Positions 1 through 7,175 of a stretch of 22,787 nucleotides of DNA are shown here, piece by piece; position 1 is the stretch's first letter, and every line of letters starts with the position of its first letter. The DNA is from an uncultured Clostridia bacterium. GTDB taxonomy: Bacteria; Bacillota; Clostridia; Christensenellales; UBA1242. The position numbers and the translations under genes were made by a program. The notes under the pieces are model-generated. The model worked only from the letters and a program-made list of their open reading frames with translations, ran no database searches and was not told the origin of the DNA. The stretch spans positions 1 to 22,787 of the forward strand of contig CALVZT010000005.1 of NCBI GenBank assembly GCA_944372595.1, written 5' to 3'.

Positions 1-350
1 TAAAAATTGGTGTTCATAATGCGGTCAATTTCTTCATAGGAGATATTTTCTATCGGCATAAAGCCGTGTATGGTTCCTGAATTATTAATTAACAAATCTA
101 TTGGGGAATCTTTAAGCATATTAAATATTTTTTGCCATTCGGATAATTTAGAAATATCTGCTACAATATAATCAAAATTATTGGGATATTGTTCCTTTAA
201 TTCTTGTAAACGCTCTTCGCGTCTTGAAACTCCAATTATATTACAACCATAATTATTAATAAGAACATGGCACAAATCTCTACCAATGCCACTTGATGTT
301 CCTGTAATTAAAATTTTTTTATTTTTTAACCAAGAGTTTTTTAATTTCAT
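1..350 (-). CDS. Short-chain dehydrogenase/reductase (SDR), N-terminal part, cut by window edge
   Basis: Reading the minus strand from the ATG at 350-348 gives 116 codons without a stop before the window ends. The protein opens with a basic stretch, then a Rossmann nucleotide-binding motif ITGTSSGIGRD (classical SDR TGxxxGIG) at about residues 16-26, then a beta strand followed by SRREERL, and the SDR structural motif NNSG (normally NNAG) at about residues 90-93. The catalytic Ser-Tyr-Lys region lies outside the window, so substrate cannot be inferred. A GAGGG ribosome-binding site sits just upstream of the ATG. It is transcribed divergently from hisS. The family call is firm; the exact function is open. 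Confidence 0.86.
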   Translation of the reverse strand, partial: MKLKNSWLKNKKILITGTSSGIGRDLCHVLINNYGCNIIGVSRREERLQELKEQYPNNFDYIVADISKLSEWQKIFNMLKDSPIDLLINNSGTIHGFMPIENISYEEIDRIMNTNF

Positions 351-380
351 ATAAGCCCTCGCTATTTATCTAACATTGAC

Positions 381-408
381 ATTATACTAAAAATCTTTTA
401 ATTTACAA
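381..408 (-). promoter_or_regulatory. Sigma-A-like promoter of the SDR gene
   Basis: On the minus strand TTGTAA (408-403) is followed after 16 bases by a perfect TATAAT (386-381). The predicted transcript would start near 374 and leave a leader of about 25 bases before the ATG at 350. Confidence 0.55.
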
Positions 409-470
409 ACATATATAATCAAATTTGTTTAATTTTAATTATAAAACGCATATTTTTTAATGTAAAATAG

Positions 471-499
471 TTGAAGTTGGAATACACAAAACTTATAAT
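471..499 (+). promoter_or_regulatory. Sigma-A-like promoter of the hisS operon
   Basis: TTGAAG (471-476) and a perfect TATAAT (494-499) are separated by 17 bases. The transcript would start near 506, about 54 bases before the hisS ATG. That leader is too short for a T-box, and no T-box-like structure is visible. A second hexamer, TTGACT at 515-520, has only a weak -10 partner that would put the start on the ribosome-binding site, so it was not preferred. Confidence 0.6.
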
Positions 500-559
500 A
501 ATATAACCAAAAACTTGACTTAATCTAATAATTTTGTTATCGTCTAATAGAGGTTTATT

Positions 560-1858
560 ATGAAGAAAATTGAGCCATATACATTACCTGGTTTTATAGA
601 ATATCTACCAGAACAACAAAATCGTTTTGATTATTTGCTTAAAGTTATAAATGATACCTATCACAAATATGGATATCAAAAGGTGGACACCCCAATAATA
701 CATGGTGCGGATATTTTGTTGGCAAAAGCAGGTGGAGAAACGGAAAAGCAAATATATGAATTTGAAAAAGGTGATAAAAAGCTGTGTTTGAGATTTGACC
801 AAACAGTGCCTCTTGCAAAATATGTGGCACAAAACTATGCAAATCTTTATTTTCCATTCAAGGCAATGCAAATTGGCAAAAGTTATAGAGGAGAGAGACC
901 TCAAAGGGGAAGATTCAGAGAGTTTTATCAATGCGATATAGATTGCATTGGGGAAGATGAGTTATCGGTTAATTATGATAGCGAAGTAGTAAGTATAATC
1001 AGTGAAATATTTAATAAAATTGGCTTAAAATTTGTTGTTTGCATAAATAACAGAAAGATTTTGAATGGCTTTTTTGCTTATTTGAATATAAAAAATAAAC
1101 AAGAAACAATGAGAATTGTCGATAAAATTGACAAAATTGGAATAGAAAACGTAATAAGCGAACTGGAAAAAATAGGGCTAAACAACGATGCAATTAACAA
1201 AATCGTAGAATTAATTACTTACAAAGGAAACAACGAAGAGAAATTAAATTATTTAACTAATTCATCTTGCGACAATGTCGAATTTATCAAAGGAACACAA
1301 GAACTAAAAAATGTCGTTGATAATTGCAAATTGTTGGGAGTTAAAAACCTAGCAATTGATTTTAAGATATCACGTGGCTTGGATTATTACACTGGTACAG
1401 TATACGAAACATTTATTTTGGGCAATGAAAGTGTAGGAAGCATTTGCTCGGGCGGTAGATATGATAATCTTGCAGATAACTATACTGATAAAAAATTGCC
1501 AGGCGTTGGCATAAGTATTGGACTTAGTAGATTATTTTTTGTACTAGAAGACAAGAATTTAATCGAAAATTATCCATTACAATCGCCACTACTCGTATTG
1601 CCTATGGGAAATGAACAATTAAAATATAGTTTAAAGGTAGTAAAAATTTTAAGAGAAAACGACATAGTTACAGACATATATTTTAACGATAAAAAATTTA
1701 AAGCAAAATTAAATTATGCTAACAAACGTTCTATTAAGTATGTTGTAATTATAGGCGAGGAAGAAGAAAAGCAAAATGTTGTTACTTTTAAAGATATGGA
1801 AGCACACACCCAAGAGCAATTAGATATAGATGAAGTAATTAAGAGGTTGAAAAAGTGA
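560..1858 (+). CDS. hisS: Histidyl-tRNA synthetase
   Basis: Class II aminoacyl-tRNA synthetase that charges tRNA-His with histidine in the cytoplasm. The 432-residue product has the usual bacterial HisRS length. Motif 2 is visible around residues 107-128 (RGERPQRGRFREFYQCDID). The two histidine-specific blocks are RGLDYYTGTVYE at 272-283 and GGRYDNL at 298-304, and motif 3 is GVGISIGLSRL at 315-325. The remaining approximately 95 residues form the anticodon-binding domain. The ATG at 560 has an AGAGG ribosome-binding site six bases upstream. It is the first gene of a run with the winged-helix gene, cysS and an aldehyde dehydrogenase; its TGA stop overlaps the next start codon by four bases. 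Confidence 0.97.
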   Translation: MKKIEPYTLPGFIEYLPEQQNRFDYLLKVINDTYHKYGYQKVDTPIIHGADILLAKAGGETEKQIYEFEKGDKKLCLRFDQTVPLAKYVAQNYANLYFPFKAMQIGKSYRGERPQRGRFREFYQCDIDCIGEDELSVNYDSEVVSIISEIFNKIGLKFVVCINNRKILNGFFAYLNIKNKQETMRIVDKIDKIGIENVISELEKIGLNNDAINKIVELITYKGNNEEKLNYLTNSSCDNVEFIKGTQELKNVVDNCKLLGVKNLAIDFKISRGLDYYTGTVYETFILGNESVGSICSGGRYDNLADNYTDKKLPGVGISIGLSRLFFVLEDKNLIENYPLQSPLLVLPMGNEQLKYSLKVVKILRENDIVTDIYFNDKKFKAKLNYANKRSIKYVVIIGEEEEKQNVVTFKDMEAHTQEQLDIDEVIKRLKK

Positions 1859-2229
1859 TTCAAAGTCCACTTGTAGATTTAATAATTAACACGCATAATA
1901 TTGGCGGAGATGAATTAGCTGTCAAAGATAAAGTCTTGTACCTTATTGGTGCAAGTGGTTCATTATCTCCAAGTTTTTTGACTCAAAAACTACACATTGC
2001 TAAGTCTAATATCGCTAAATTGTGTAAACAATTAATAATGGAAAAATTAATTTACTCACGACAGGACATAAAGGACAAAAGAATAATATTCTATTCTTTA
2101 ACAGATATTGGCGAACAATATATGTATAATAAAACTAAACAATATATAGATGCGTTTAACAAAATGTGTGAAGAAGATAAGAAAAAAATAGATGAAGTGA
2201 ATATTATACTTAATAAGGAGAGTTTATGA
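1855..2229 (+). CDS. Small MarR-like winged-helix DNA-binding protein
   Basis: This 124-residue protein starts with GTG, overlapping the hisS stop (GTGA), with AAGAGG upstream. The middle has the MarR/winged-helix layout: a helix pair around SPSFLTQKLHIAKSNIAKLC (turn and recognition helix, about residues 38-57), then a beta wing with the charged turn DIKDKRIIFYSLTDIGE, which closely follows the MarR pattern of D-x-R-x(n)-L-T-x-x-G. The C-terminus is helical and charged, suiting dimerisation. It overlaps cysS by four bases (ATGA), so it is translationally coupled between two synthetase genes. Ligand and target are unknown; it may autoregulate this operon, which is inference only. Family assignment is moderately sure. 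Confidence 0.7.
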   Translation: MIQSPLVDLIINTHNIGGDELAVKDKVLYLIGASGSLSPSFLTQKLHIAKSNIAKLCKQLIMEKLIYSRQDIKDKRIIFYSLTDIGEQYMYNKTKQYIDAFNKMCEEDKKKIDEVNIILNKESL

Positions 2230-3647
2230 AGATATATAATACCTTTACTCGAAAGAAAGAAGAATTTGTACCGGTGACTGCTGGGCAAGTAGGAATATAT
2301 GTATGTGGACCAACAGTATATGGAATGCCACACTTAGGTCATGCAAAATCATACATTAATTTTGATACAGTTATAAGATATTTTAAATATTTGGGCTATA
2401 AAGTAAAATATGTGCAAAACATAACTGATGTTGGACATTTAGTTGGGGATGGAGATGATGGCGAAGACAAAATATCAAAGCAAGCGAAAAAAGAAAAGTT
2501 AGATCCTTATGAAATTGCATATAAATATGAAGTTTTATATTTTGAAAATATGGATAAATTAAATGTTTTGCGTCCTAGCATATCTTGTAGAGCAACGGGC
2601 TTTATTATTGATATGATCGAAGCTGTAAAACAAATTATAGATAAAGGTTATGCTTACGTAACAGACAAAGGTAATGTGTATTTTGATGTTAGAAAATATA
2701 AAGCTTACGGTCAGTTATCAAATAGAACTATTGATAAAACATTAAGTGGCGAAAGAATAGAAGTTGCTGATGATAAACGCAATCCAGAAGACTTTGCCCT
2801 TTGGAAAAGTGTTGATGAGAATACGCTTATGCAATGGCCTTCGCCTTGGGGGCAAGGCTGTCCTGGTTGGCATATTGAGTGTACCGTTCTTAGCAAGAAA
2901 TTCTTAGGAAAGCATTTTGATATACACGGAGGCGGTATAGACAACTTGTTTCCTCATCACGAATGTGAGTGTGCCCAAGCAGATATAGTTAATGGATGTA
3001 TTCCAATGAACTTTTTTATGCATAACAACTTGGTTACCGTTAATGGCGTTAAAATGGGTAAAAGTCTTGGAAATTTTATAACATTACCTGATTTATTCAA
3101 AAAATATTCCCCAATGGCAGTAAGATATTATATAAATCAATTTCATTATCGTTCGCCAGTTGACTTTAATGACGAAGGACTTAAACTCGCACAAAAACAA
3201 TTTGATAAAACTAATGAGTTAGTTGCAAAATTAAGAGCAATTGTAGATAAACAAAGCAACATTGTTGATGAGGACTTAGTTGCGATAAAAAACAACTTTG
3301 AAAGTGCAATGAATGACGATTTCAATACCCCTGTTGCTATGGCAGAATTTATTAAATTAATCAAATTATTACAAAATGAGCTGAAAAATCAAAACACAAA
3401 TAGGTTAGAACAAATTAATACATTAATAACAAAATTAGGCGAAGAAGTGTTAGGCTATGTGTTTACCCAAAGCGGTACAAGTCCGGTTGAAGATATTCCA
3501 GGTGACATTAAAGATTTAGCACAAAAACGTTGGAATGCTAAATTAGCAAAGGATTGGGCAGTCGCAGATGAGTTAAGAAAAGAAATTGAAGCAAAAGGTT
3601 ATGAGATAAAAGATTCAAAAGATAATTATCAAATTATAAAAAAGTAG
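2226..3647 (+). CDS. cysS: Cysteinyl-tRNA synthetase
   Basis: Class I synthetase charging tRNA-Cys; 473 residues, normal for the family. The signature HLGH is at 36-39 and the KMSKS loop appears as KMGKS at 276-280. The four zinc ligands can be assigned by pattern: C27 (CGPTVY), C219 (GWHIEC), H244 and E248 (FPHHECE). The stretch with DVGHL and GEDKI around residues 68-83 and the KMGKS variant resemble, from memory, the CysRS subtype common in Bacteroidota rather than the Bacillus type. The ATG at 2226 overlaps the previous stop by four bases and has AAGGAGA upstream. An aldehyde dehydrogenase follows after six bases. Confidence 0.97.
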   Translation: MKIYNTFTRKKEEFVPVTAGQVGIYVCGPTVYGMPHLGHAKSYINFDTVIRYFKYLGYKVKYVQNITDVGHLVGDGDDGEDKISKQAKKEKLDPYEIAYKYEVLYFENMDKLNVLRPSISCRATGFIIDMIEAVKQIIDKGYAYVTDKGNVYFDVRKYKAYGQLSNRTIDKTLSGERIEVADDKRNPEDFALWKSVDENTLMQWPSPWGQGCPGWHIECTVLSKKFLGKHFDIHGGGIDNLFPHHECECAQADIVNGCIPMNFFMHNNLVTVNGVKMGKSLGNFITLPDLFKKYSPMAVRYYINQFHYRSPVDFNDEGLKLAQKQFDKTNELVAKLRAIVDKQSNIVDEDLVAIKNNFESAMNDDFNTPVAMAEFIKLIKLLQNELKNQNTNRLEQINTLITKLGEEVLGYVFTQSGTSPVEDIPGDIKDLAQKRWNAKLAKDWAVADELRKEIEAKGYEIKDSKDNYQIIKK

Positions 3648-3653
3648 GTTATT

Positions 3654-5015
3654 ATGACAAAAGAAATTGTTGATAAACAAAGAAAATATTTTCTTTCGGG
3701 TAAAACATTAGATGTGTCATTTAGGTTAGATGCTCTTAAAAAACTAAGAGCATCTATATTATTGAATAAGGATAAAATTTACAAAGCATTTTTGGAAGAT
3801 TTAAATAAAGCACCAATATATGTCGACTTTACAGAAATTGGCATGGTGTTAAAAGAGATTGATTATTTTTTAAGGCACCTTAAAAGAATTAGCAAACCAC
3901 AAAAAGTAAAGATGTCTTTGATGAATTTGGGTGCAAAAGGTTATAAATACTACGAACCTCATGGAAATGTCTTGATTGTTGCTCCATGGAATTATCCATT
4001 ACAATTAAGTCTGCTACCACTTGTTGGAGCAATAGCTGGTGGAAACACTGCAATAATAAAACCATCTAATTATACTCCTAATGTTGCAAAAGTTATAAAA
4101 AAGATATTGAGCATATTTGATGATAAATATATAAGCATTGTGTTAGGTGGTAGGGAACAAAACGCTGATTTGTTTGAGCAAAAATTTGATTTAATATTTT
4201 TTACAGGCGGAGTAAGTGTTGGTAAGATGCTTTTAAGCAAGGCAAGTAATAATGTTACTCCTTGCATTTTGGAATTAGGTGGCAAATCTCCTTGTATAGT
4301 AGATGAAGATTGTGATATTGATTTGGCGGCAAAAAGATGTGTATGGGGTAAATTTTTGAATGCTGGACAAACTTGTGTCGCTCCTGATTATTTCTTTGTG
4401 CATAAATCGATAAAAAAACTATTTATAGATAAATGTATAAATCAAATTAAAAAATTTTATTATGAAAATAACAAACTAAAAAAAGATTTTACTGCTATTG
4501 TTAATCAAAAACATATCGAGCGATTAAAAAATTTGCTTGAAGGACAAGAAATTGCTTTTGGTGGTTCAATAAAGGATAGAGTATTAGAGCCAACAATTTT
4601 AGATAACATCCAAACTAACAACAAAGTTATGGATGAAGAAATATTTGGGCCAATTATGCCCATACTCGAATTTGACGATATAACATCTGTTGTCGAATTT
4701 GTGAAAAACAATGAACACCCTCTTAGTATGTATTACTTTGGTAAAAATAAAGAAATAATTGATTATGTTTTGAAAAATGTTTCATTTGGAGGCGGATGCA
4801 TCAATGATACAATTATGCATTTAACTGAGGAAAATTTGCCTTTTGGGGGTGTGGGGCTTAGTGGTATGGGAAGTTATCACGGAAAGAAATCTTTTGAAAC
4901 TTTTTCCCATACAAAAAGTATTTTAGTTAGAAAAAAGTCAGAACTTAAACTTAAATATCCACCATATAGTGATAAAAAAAGAAAAATTATTGGAATGTAC
5001 TTCGGGATAAAATAA
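3654..5015 (+). CDS. Aldehyde dehydrogenase, class 3-like
   Basis: NAD(P)-dependent oxidation of an aldehyde to the acid. At 453 residues it has the short length of the ALDH3/fatty-aldehyde group (such as B. subtilis YwdH), lacking the N-terminal extension of longer ALDHs. Visible elements are PWNYP at 111-115 with the oxyanion Asn113, the cofactor-binding FTGG at 183-186, ELGGKSP at 207-213 with the general base Glu207, and GQTC at 238-241 with the nucleophile Cys241. EIFGP, near residues 328-332, and the ENLPFGGVGLSGMG block near the C-terminus are also typical. It starts six bases after cysS with only a weak GTAGG site, suggesting read-through from the synthetase operon. The C-terminus is basic rather than clearly transmembrane. 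The substrate cannot be told. Confidence 0.92.
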   Translation: MTKEIVDKQRKYFLSGKTLDVSFRLDALKKLRASILLNKDKIYKAFLEDLNKAPIYVDFTEIGMVLKEIDYFLRHLKRISKPQKVKMSLMNLGAKGYKYYEPHGNVLIVAPWNYPLQLSLLPLVGAIAGGNTAIIKPSNYTPNVAKVIKKILSIFDDKYISIVLGGREQNADLFEQKFDLIFFTGGVSVGKMLLSKASNNVTPCILELGGKSPCIVDEDCDIDLAAKRCVWGKFLNAGQTCVAPDYFFVHKSIKKLFIDKCINQIKKFYYENNKLKKDFTAIVNQKHIERLKNLLEGQEIAFGGSIKDRVLEPTILDNIQTNNKVMDEEIFGPIMPILEFDDITSVVEFVKNNEHPLSMYYFGKNKEIIDYVLKNVSFGGGCINDTIMHLTEENLPFGGVGLSGMGSYHGKKSFETFSHTKSILVRKKSELKLKYPPYSDKKRKIIGMYFGIK

Positions 5016-5026
5016 TTTGGAATATA

Positions 5027-5068
5027 AAATATCTCCTAAAATATATTTATTATAATAGGAGATTTTTT
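5027..5068 (+). terminator. Hairpin plus T-run that also contains the yabP ribosome-binding site
   Basis: ATCTCCTA (5031-5038) pairs perfectly with TAGGAGAT (5056-5063) across a 17-base AT-rich loop, and A/T pairs extend the stem with one mismatch. A T-run follows at 5064-5068. The shape is that of an intrinsic terminator for the hisS operon, but the 3' arm holds the TAGGAG ribosome-binding site of yabP, and the ATG follows directly at 5069. If transcripts pass through, the stem would hide that site. Confidence 0.6.
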
Positions 5069-5335
5069 ATGGAAAAAGAAAAGGTATTTAAAGATAGTAA
5101 ATTAGAATTAATCAATCGCAATACTCTTAATTTGTCGGGGGTAGAAAAGGTATATGGCGCTAATCCTAATAAAATAATATTAAAAATATGTGGCAGTACT
5201 ATGGGAATTGCGGGAAGCAATTTAACTATTGACAAATTAGATACAGATGCGGGGAACATAATGGTTGTTGGGCAAATATATGAAATTAAATATTCGGCAG
5301 AGAAAAAAGGAATATTAAAAAGGATATTTAAGTAG
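5069..5335 (+). CDS. yabP: Sporulation protein YabP
   Basis: An 88-residue protein matching the YabP family, small sporulation proteins needed for spore cortex formation in Bacillus. The family pattern is present: a short N-terminal charged stretch, ELINRNTLNLSGVEKV, then alternating beta strands IILKICGSTMGIAGSNLTI and a closing strand IMVVGQIYEIKYS, ending in a short basic tail. The region around GSTMGIAG departs slightly from the usual MGxLxIxGxxL spacing. The next gene has YabQ topology and follows with a one-base overlap, then a divIC-like gene, which is the conserved yabP-yabQ-divIC order of spore-forming Bacillota. The order adds strong support to a call that is otherwise based on a short, weakly conserved sequence. 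Confidence 0.88.
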   Translation: MEKEKVFKDSKLELINRNTLNLSGVEKVYGANPNKIILKICGSTMGIAGSNLTIDKLDTDAGNIMVVGQIYEIKYSAEKKGILKRIFK

Positions 5336-5817
5336 TGCTATACGAAACATTATCACAACCAACAATTTTATATATTTTTTTGCTAGCGGGCATTGCTTCG
5401 GGTTTTGTTATTGGAGCGGGTAAGGTTATCAATTTGATTTTTGGAGATAATTTTGTTGTTAGATATCTAATTGATATATTATGCGTTGCCTTTTGCTTCT
5501 GTCTATTTTTTTATTTTAATGTCAAATATAATTTTGGGCAAATGCGACTATACGTAATGTTAATTTTTGGTGTTGGCATTATCGCTCAAAGATATAGTGT
5601 GGGTTTTTTTGTTGCAAAAATTTTAAAAAAGGTTTATAATAATATCAGCCCGAGTAGTATGGGGAAGGAGGGTCAAGATGAATACCGCGAAGGCAAAAGT
5701 TATAACAGTGTTAATAACAATAGCCGCAACAATATCGCTAATAGCAATGCTAATAGGACTAACTTTTCAGTTCGTAACACTTGGAAAGCTAAAAAGAGAC
5801 GAAAAAATATTAAATGA
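5335..5817 (+). CDS. yabQ: Sporulation membrane protein YabQ
   Basis: A GTG start shares one base with the yabP stop (TAGTG), with AAAGGAT-like sequence upstream. The first approximately 105 residues hold three hydrophobic segments (about 10-36, 44-63 and 70-88), with the aromatic/charged link FNVKYNFGQMRLY between the second and third, which fits the Spore_YabQ family; the protein acts in the forespore or mother-cell membrane during cortex formation. Residues 109-160 are polar, Asn/Ser-rich and end in a very basic stretch. From residue 115 onward the DNA is shared with the following gene in another frame, so this tail may be poorly constrained. The normal family length is uncertain, so the tail could also be functional. 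Confidence 0.8.
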   Translation: MLYETLSQPTILYIFLLAGIASGFVIGAGKVINLIFGDNFVVRYLIDILCVAFCFCLFFYFNVKYNFGQMRLYVMLIFGVGIIAQRYSVGFFVAKILKKVYNNISPSSMGKEGQDEYREGKSYNSVNNNSRNNIANSNANRTNFSVRNTWKAKKRRKNIK

Positions 5818-5950
5818 AGAGATTAGAAAAATATCTGAATATACACCACAAATTCAAGACCAGATAGCATTTTTTGAGAATGCCGAAGCATTGGAAGATT
5901 ATTTTAGAAGCCAAGGGTATGGCAAAGGTAGTGAAATATATTTTGAATAA
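5678..5950 (+). CDS. divIC: Septum formation initiator (DivIC/FtsB-like)
   Basis: A 90-residue bitopic protein of the cell-division complex that would link FtsL and FtsQ/DivIB at the septum. It has a short N-terminal tail, one transmembrane helix (about residues 8-32), a charged heptad-like coiled coil (about 34-60, LKRDEKILNEEIRKISEY), and the short C-terminal ending ALEDYFRSQGYGKGSEIYFE, which parallels the family's ARExxGxxxPGE ending. The ATG at 5678 is chosen because AAGGAGGG lies just upstream. It overlaps the upstream yabQ frame by 140 bases. Family members are short and diverged, so the call depends partly on position after yabP-yabQ. Confidence 0.8.
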   Translation: MNTAKAKVITVLITIAATISLIAMLIGLTFQFVTLGKLKRDEKILNEEIRKISEYTPQIQDQIAFFENAEALEDYFRSQGYGKGSEIYFE

Positions 5951-5980
5951 AGCAATCCTTAATGGATTGTTTTATTTTTG
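5950..5980 (+). terminator. Intrinsic terminator after divIC
   Basis: CAATCC (5953-5958) pairs with GGATTG (5964-5969), extended by A/T and G/T pairs, with a five-base loop TTAAT. A T-rich tract follows from 5970. It starts right at the divIC stop codon. Confidence 0.82.
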
Positions 5981-6010
5981 TTAACAATTTTTTTATTAAA
6001 GAAATATTAT
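5981..6010 (+). promoter_or_regulatory. Possible promoter of the collagen-like gene
   Basis: TTAACA (5981-5986) and TATTAT (6005-6010) are 18 bases apart, giving a plausible sigma-A type promoter. No clear sporulation-sigma (SigE, SigK or SigG) match was seen, although a spore-coat role would predict one. Confidence 0.4.
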
Positions 6011-6013
6011 GTT

Positions 6014-6035
6014 ATAGAGTAGTTAAATACTCTAT
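6014..6035. promoter_or_regulatory. Perfect dyad between promoter and ribosome-binding site of the collagen-like gene
   Basis: ATAGAGTA (6014-6021) is the exact reverse complement of TACTCTAT (6028-6035), with a six-base spacer. It ends right where the TAGGAGAT ribosome-binding site (6036-6043) begins and covers the predicted transcription start. It could be an operator or, if the transcript starts upstream, a 5' mRNA hairpin. Confidence 0.5.
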
Positions 6036-6046
6036 TAGGAGATAAT

Positions 6047-7144
6047 ATGTTTTGTAATTTAATAAATTGTTATAGACCACGTTGTTGTGGATGTAATTAT
6101 ATTAGAGTTACTGGTCCAACTGGTCCTATGGGTCCTATTGGTCCAACAGGTCCAACTGGCCCATCTGGTGGTCCAACAGGAGCAATCGGCCCAACCGGAG
6201 CGACAGGTCCAACCGGTCCAACCGGTCCAACTGGTGCAACAGGAGCACAAGGTGTTCAAGGTTTGCAAGGAATTCAAGGAATACAAGGTGTACAAGGAGC
6301 AACAGGCCCAGTCGGAGCAACCGGACCAACTGGTCCAACAGGCCCAACAGGTGCTCAGGGCGTGCAAGGTGCGAGAGGTTTACAAGGGGATACCGGAGAT
6401 ATAGGAGCAACCGGGCCAACAGGAGCAACAGGCCCAACTGGTCCAACAGGCCCAACCGGAGCCCAAGGAATTCAAGGAACACAAGGCGATAGCGGAGCAA
6501 CAGGTCCAACAGGTCCAACTGGTCCTACTGGTGCACAAGGTACTCAGGGATTGCAAGGTGACACAGGGCCAACAGGTCCTACTGGTCCAACCGGAGCCCA
6601 AGGAATTCAAGGACTTCAAGGTGATATAGGCCCAACTGGACCAACAGGCCCACAAGGAGCACAAGGTATCCAAGGTTTGCAAGGAGACACAGGACCAACC
6701 GGCCCAACAGGTGCGTCTGGGCTTGAGGCATATGCTGGTAAATACAGTGAAGGTGCAAGTCCAATAGTTTTAACTGCATCCACCCCACAAACAGTAACAT
6801 TGGCTTCAGATATGGCTGGTGCAAATGTTAATACAGGCACTGCCAATTCTTTAACCATACAACAAGCTGGAGATTACGAAATAAACTATGGTCTATGGGA
6901 TGCAACTTCTAGTGATGAAGGAACAATAACATTGGAAGTTCAAAAGAACGGAGCAGAACTTCCTGGAACAAGTATTGTATCTGCGGTAGATACTGGTGGT
7001 GTGATTAATGATTATTCAAGTACAATCGCAACGTTGGCGGATAGTGATGTGATTACTTTAGTTATAACTTCATCAACAGGAACTACCGTTACTCCAGGAA
7101 CGGGAACTACAGCAATTTTAAGTGTTAAAAAAATTAGTCAATAA
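6047..7144 (+). CDS. Collagen-like (Gly-X-Y) surface/exosporium protein, BclA-type
   Basis: A 365-residue protein in three parts. Residues 1-22 are short and Cys-rich (five cysteines at 3, 8, 13, 14 and 16), with no signal peptide. Residues 23-225 are Gly-X-Y triplets, mostly GPT, with one break of register at G41-G42 and six GAQG modules, several of the form GAQGIQGLQGDTG. Residues 226-365 form a beta-rich Thr/Ser/Val domain that reads like the trimeric TNF-like C-terminal domain of BclA-type spore filaments (SEGASPIVL, GDYEINYGL, ITLEVQKNG, AILSVKK). Such proteins form trimeric fibres on spores or cells. The nearby yabP/yabQ genes fit a spore role, but a cell-surface fibre is possible. The ATG at 6047 has TAGGAGAT upstream, and terminators flank the gene on both sides, so it is monocistronic. 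Confidence 0.92.
   Translation: MFCNLINCYRPRCCGCNYIRVTGPTGPMGPIGPTGPTGPSGGPTGAIGPTGATGPTGPTGPTGATGAQGVQGLQGIQGIQGVQGATGPVGATGPTGPTGPTGAQGVQGARGLQGDTGDIGATGPTGATGPTGPTGPTGAQGIQGTQGDSGATGPTGPTGPTGAQGTQGLQGDTGPTGPTGPTGAQGIQGLQGDIGPTGPTGPQGAQGIQGLQGDTGPTGPTGASGLEAYAGKYSEGASPIVLTASTPQTVTLASDMAGANVNTGTANSLTIQQAGDYEINYGLWDATSSDEGTITLEVQKNGAELPGTSIVSAVDTGGVINDYSSTIATLADSDVITLVITSSTGTTVTPGTGTTAILSVKKISQ
6113..6721 (+). repeat. Coding tandem repeat: Gly-X-Y triplets
   Basis: About 67 triplets encoded by degenerate 9-base units such as GGTCCAACA/GGCCCAACC. Synonymous changes are scattered throughout, so this is an old repeat rather than a recent perfect expansion. The tract is richer in G+C than the rest of the window. 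Confidence 0.92.
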
Positions 7145-7175
7145 AAAATGAGAAGAGCAATCTTCTCTTTTTTTT
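7143..7175. terminator. Two-way intrinsic terminator between the collagen gene and idi
   Basis: GAGAAGA (7150-7156) pairs with TCTTCTC (7161-7167) around a GCAA loop. A T-run follows at 7168-7175 for the plus strand, and an A-run at 7143-7148 provides the U-tract for the minus strand. The idi stop codon (7176-7174) lies inside the T-run. Confidence 0.9.

Noticed and set aside
361..559. T-box riboswitch before hisS
   Set aside because: The likely leader is only about 54 bases and no T-box motif or terminator/antiterminator pair is visible.
605..931. Minus-strand open frames inside hisS and other genes
   Set aside because: They are antisense shadows of well-supported genes and lack start signals.
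3648..3653. Separate promoter for the aldehyde dehydrogenase
   Set aside because: The gap is only six bases and no promoter pair was found in the end of cysS; read-through is simpler.
5016..5068. SigE-type promoter for yabP
   Set aside because: No convincing SigE -35/-10 pair; the TATAAT at 5051 would place the start on the ribosome-binding site.
6113..6721. CRISPR-like repetitive appearance
   Set aside because: Units are 9-base degenerate codon repeats in one long frame, with no spacers.
6059..6858. Long open frames on both strands across the collagen region
   Set aside because: They are translations of the Gly-X-Y repeat in other frames (Trp/Cys- or Leu-rich), without ribosome-binding sites.
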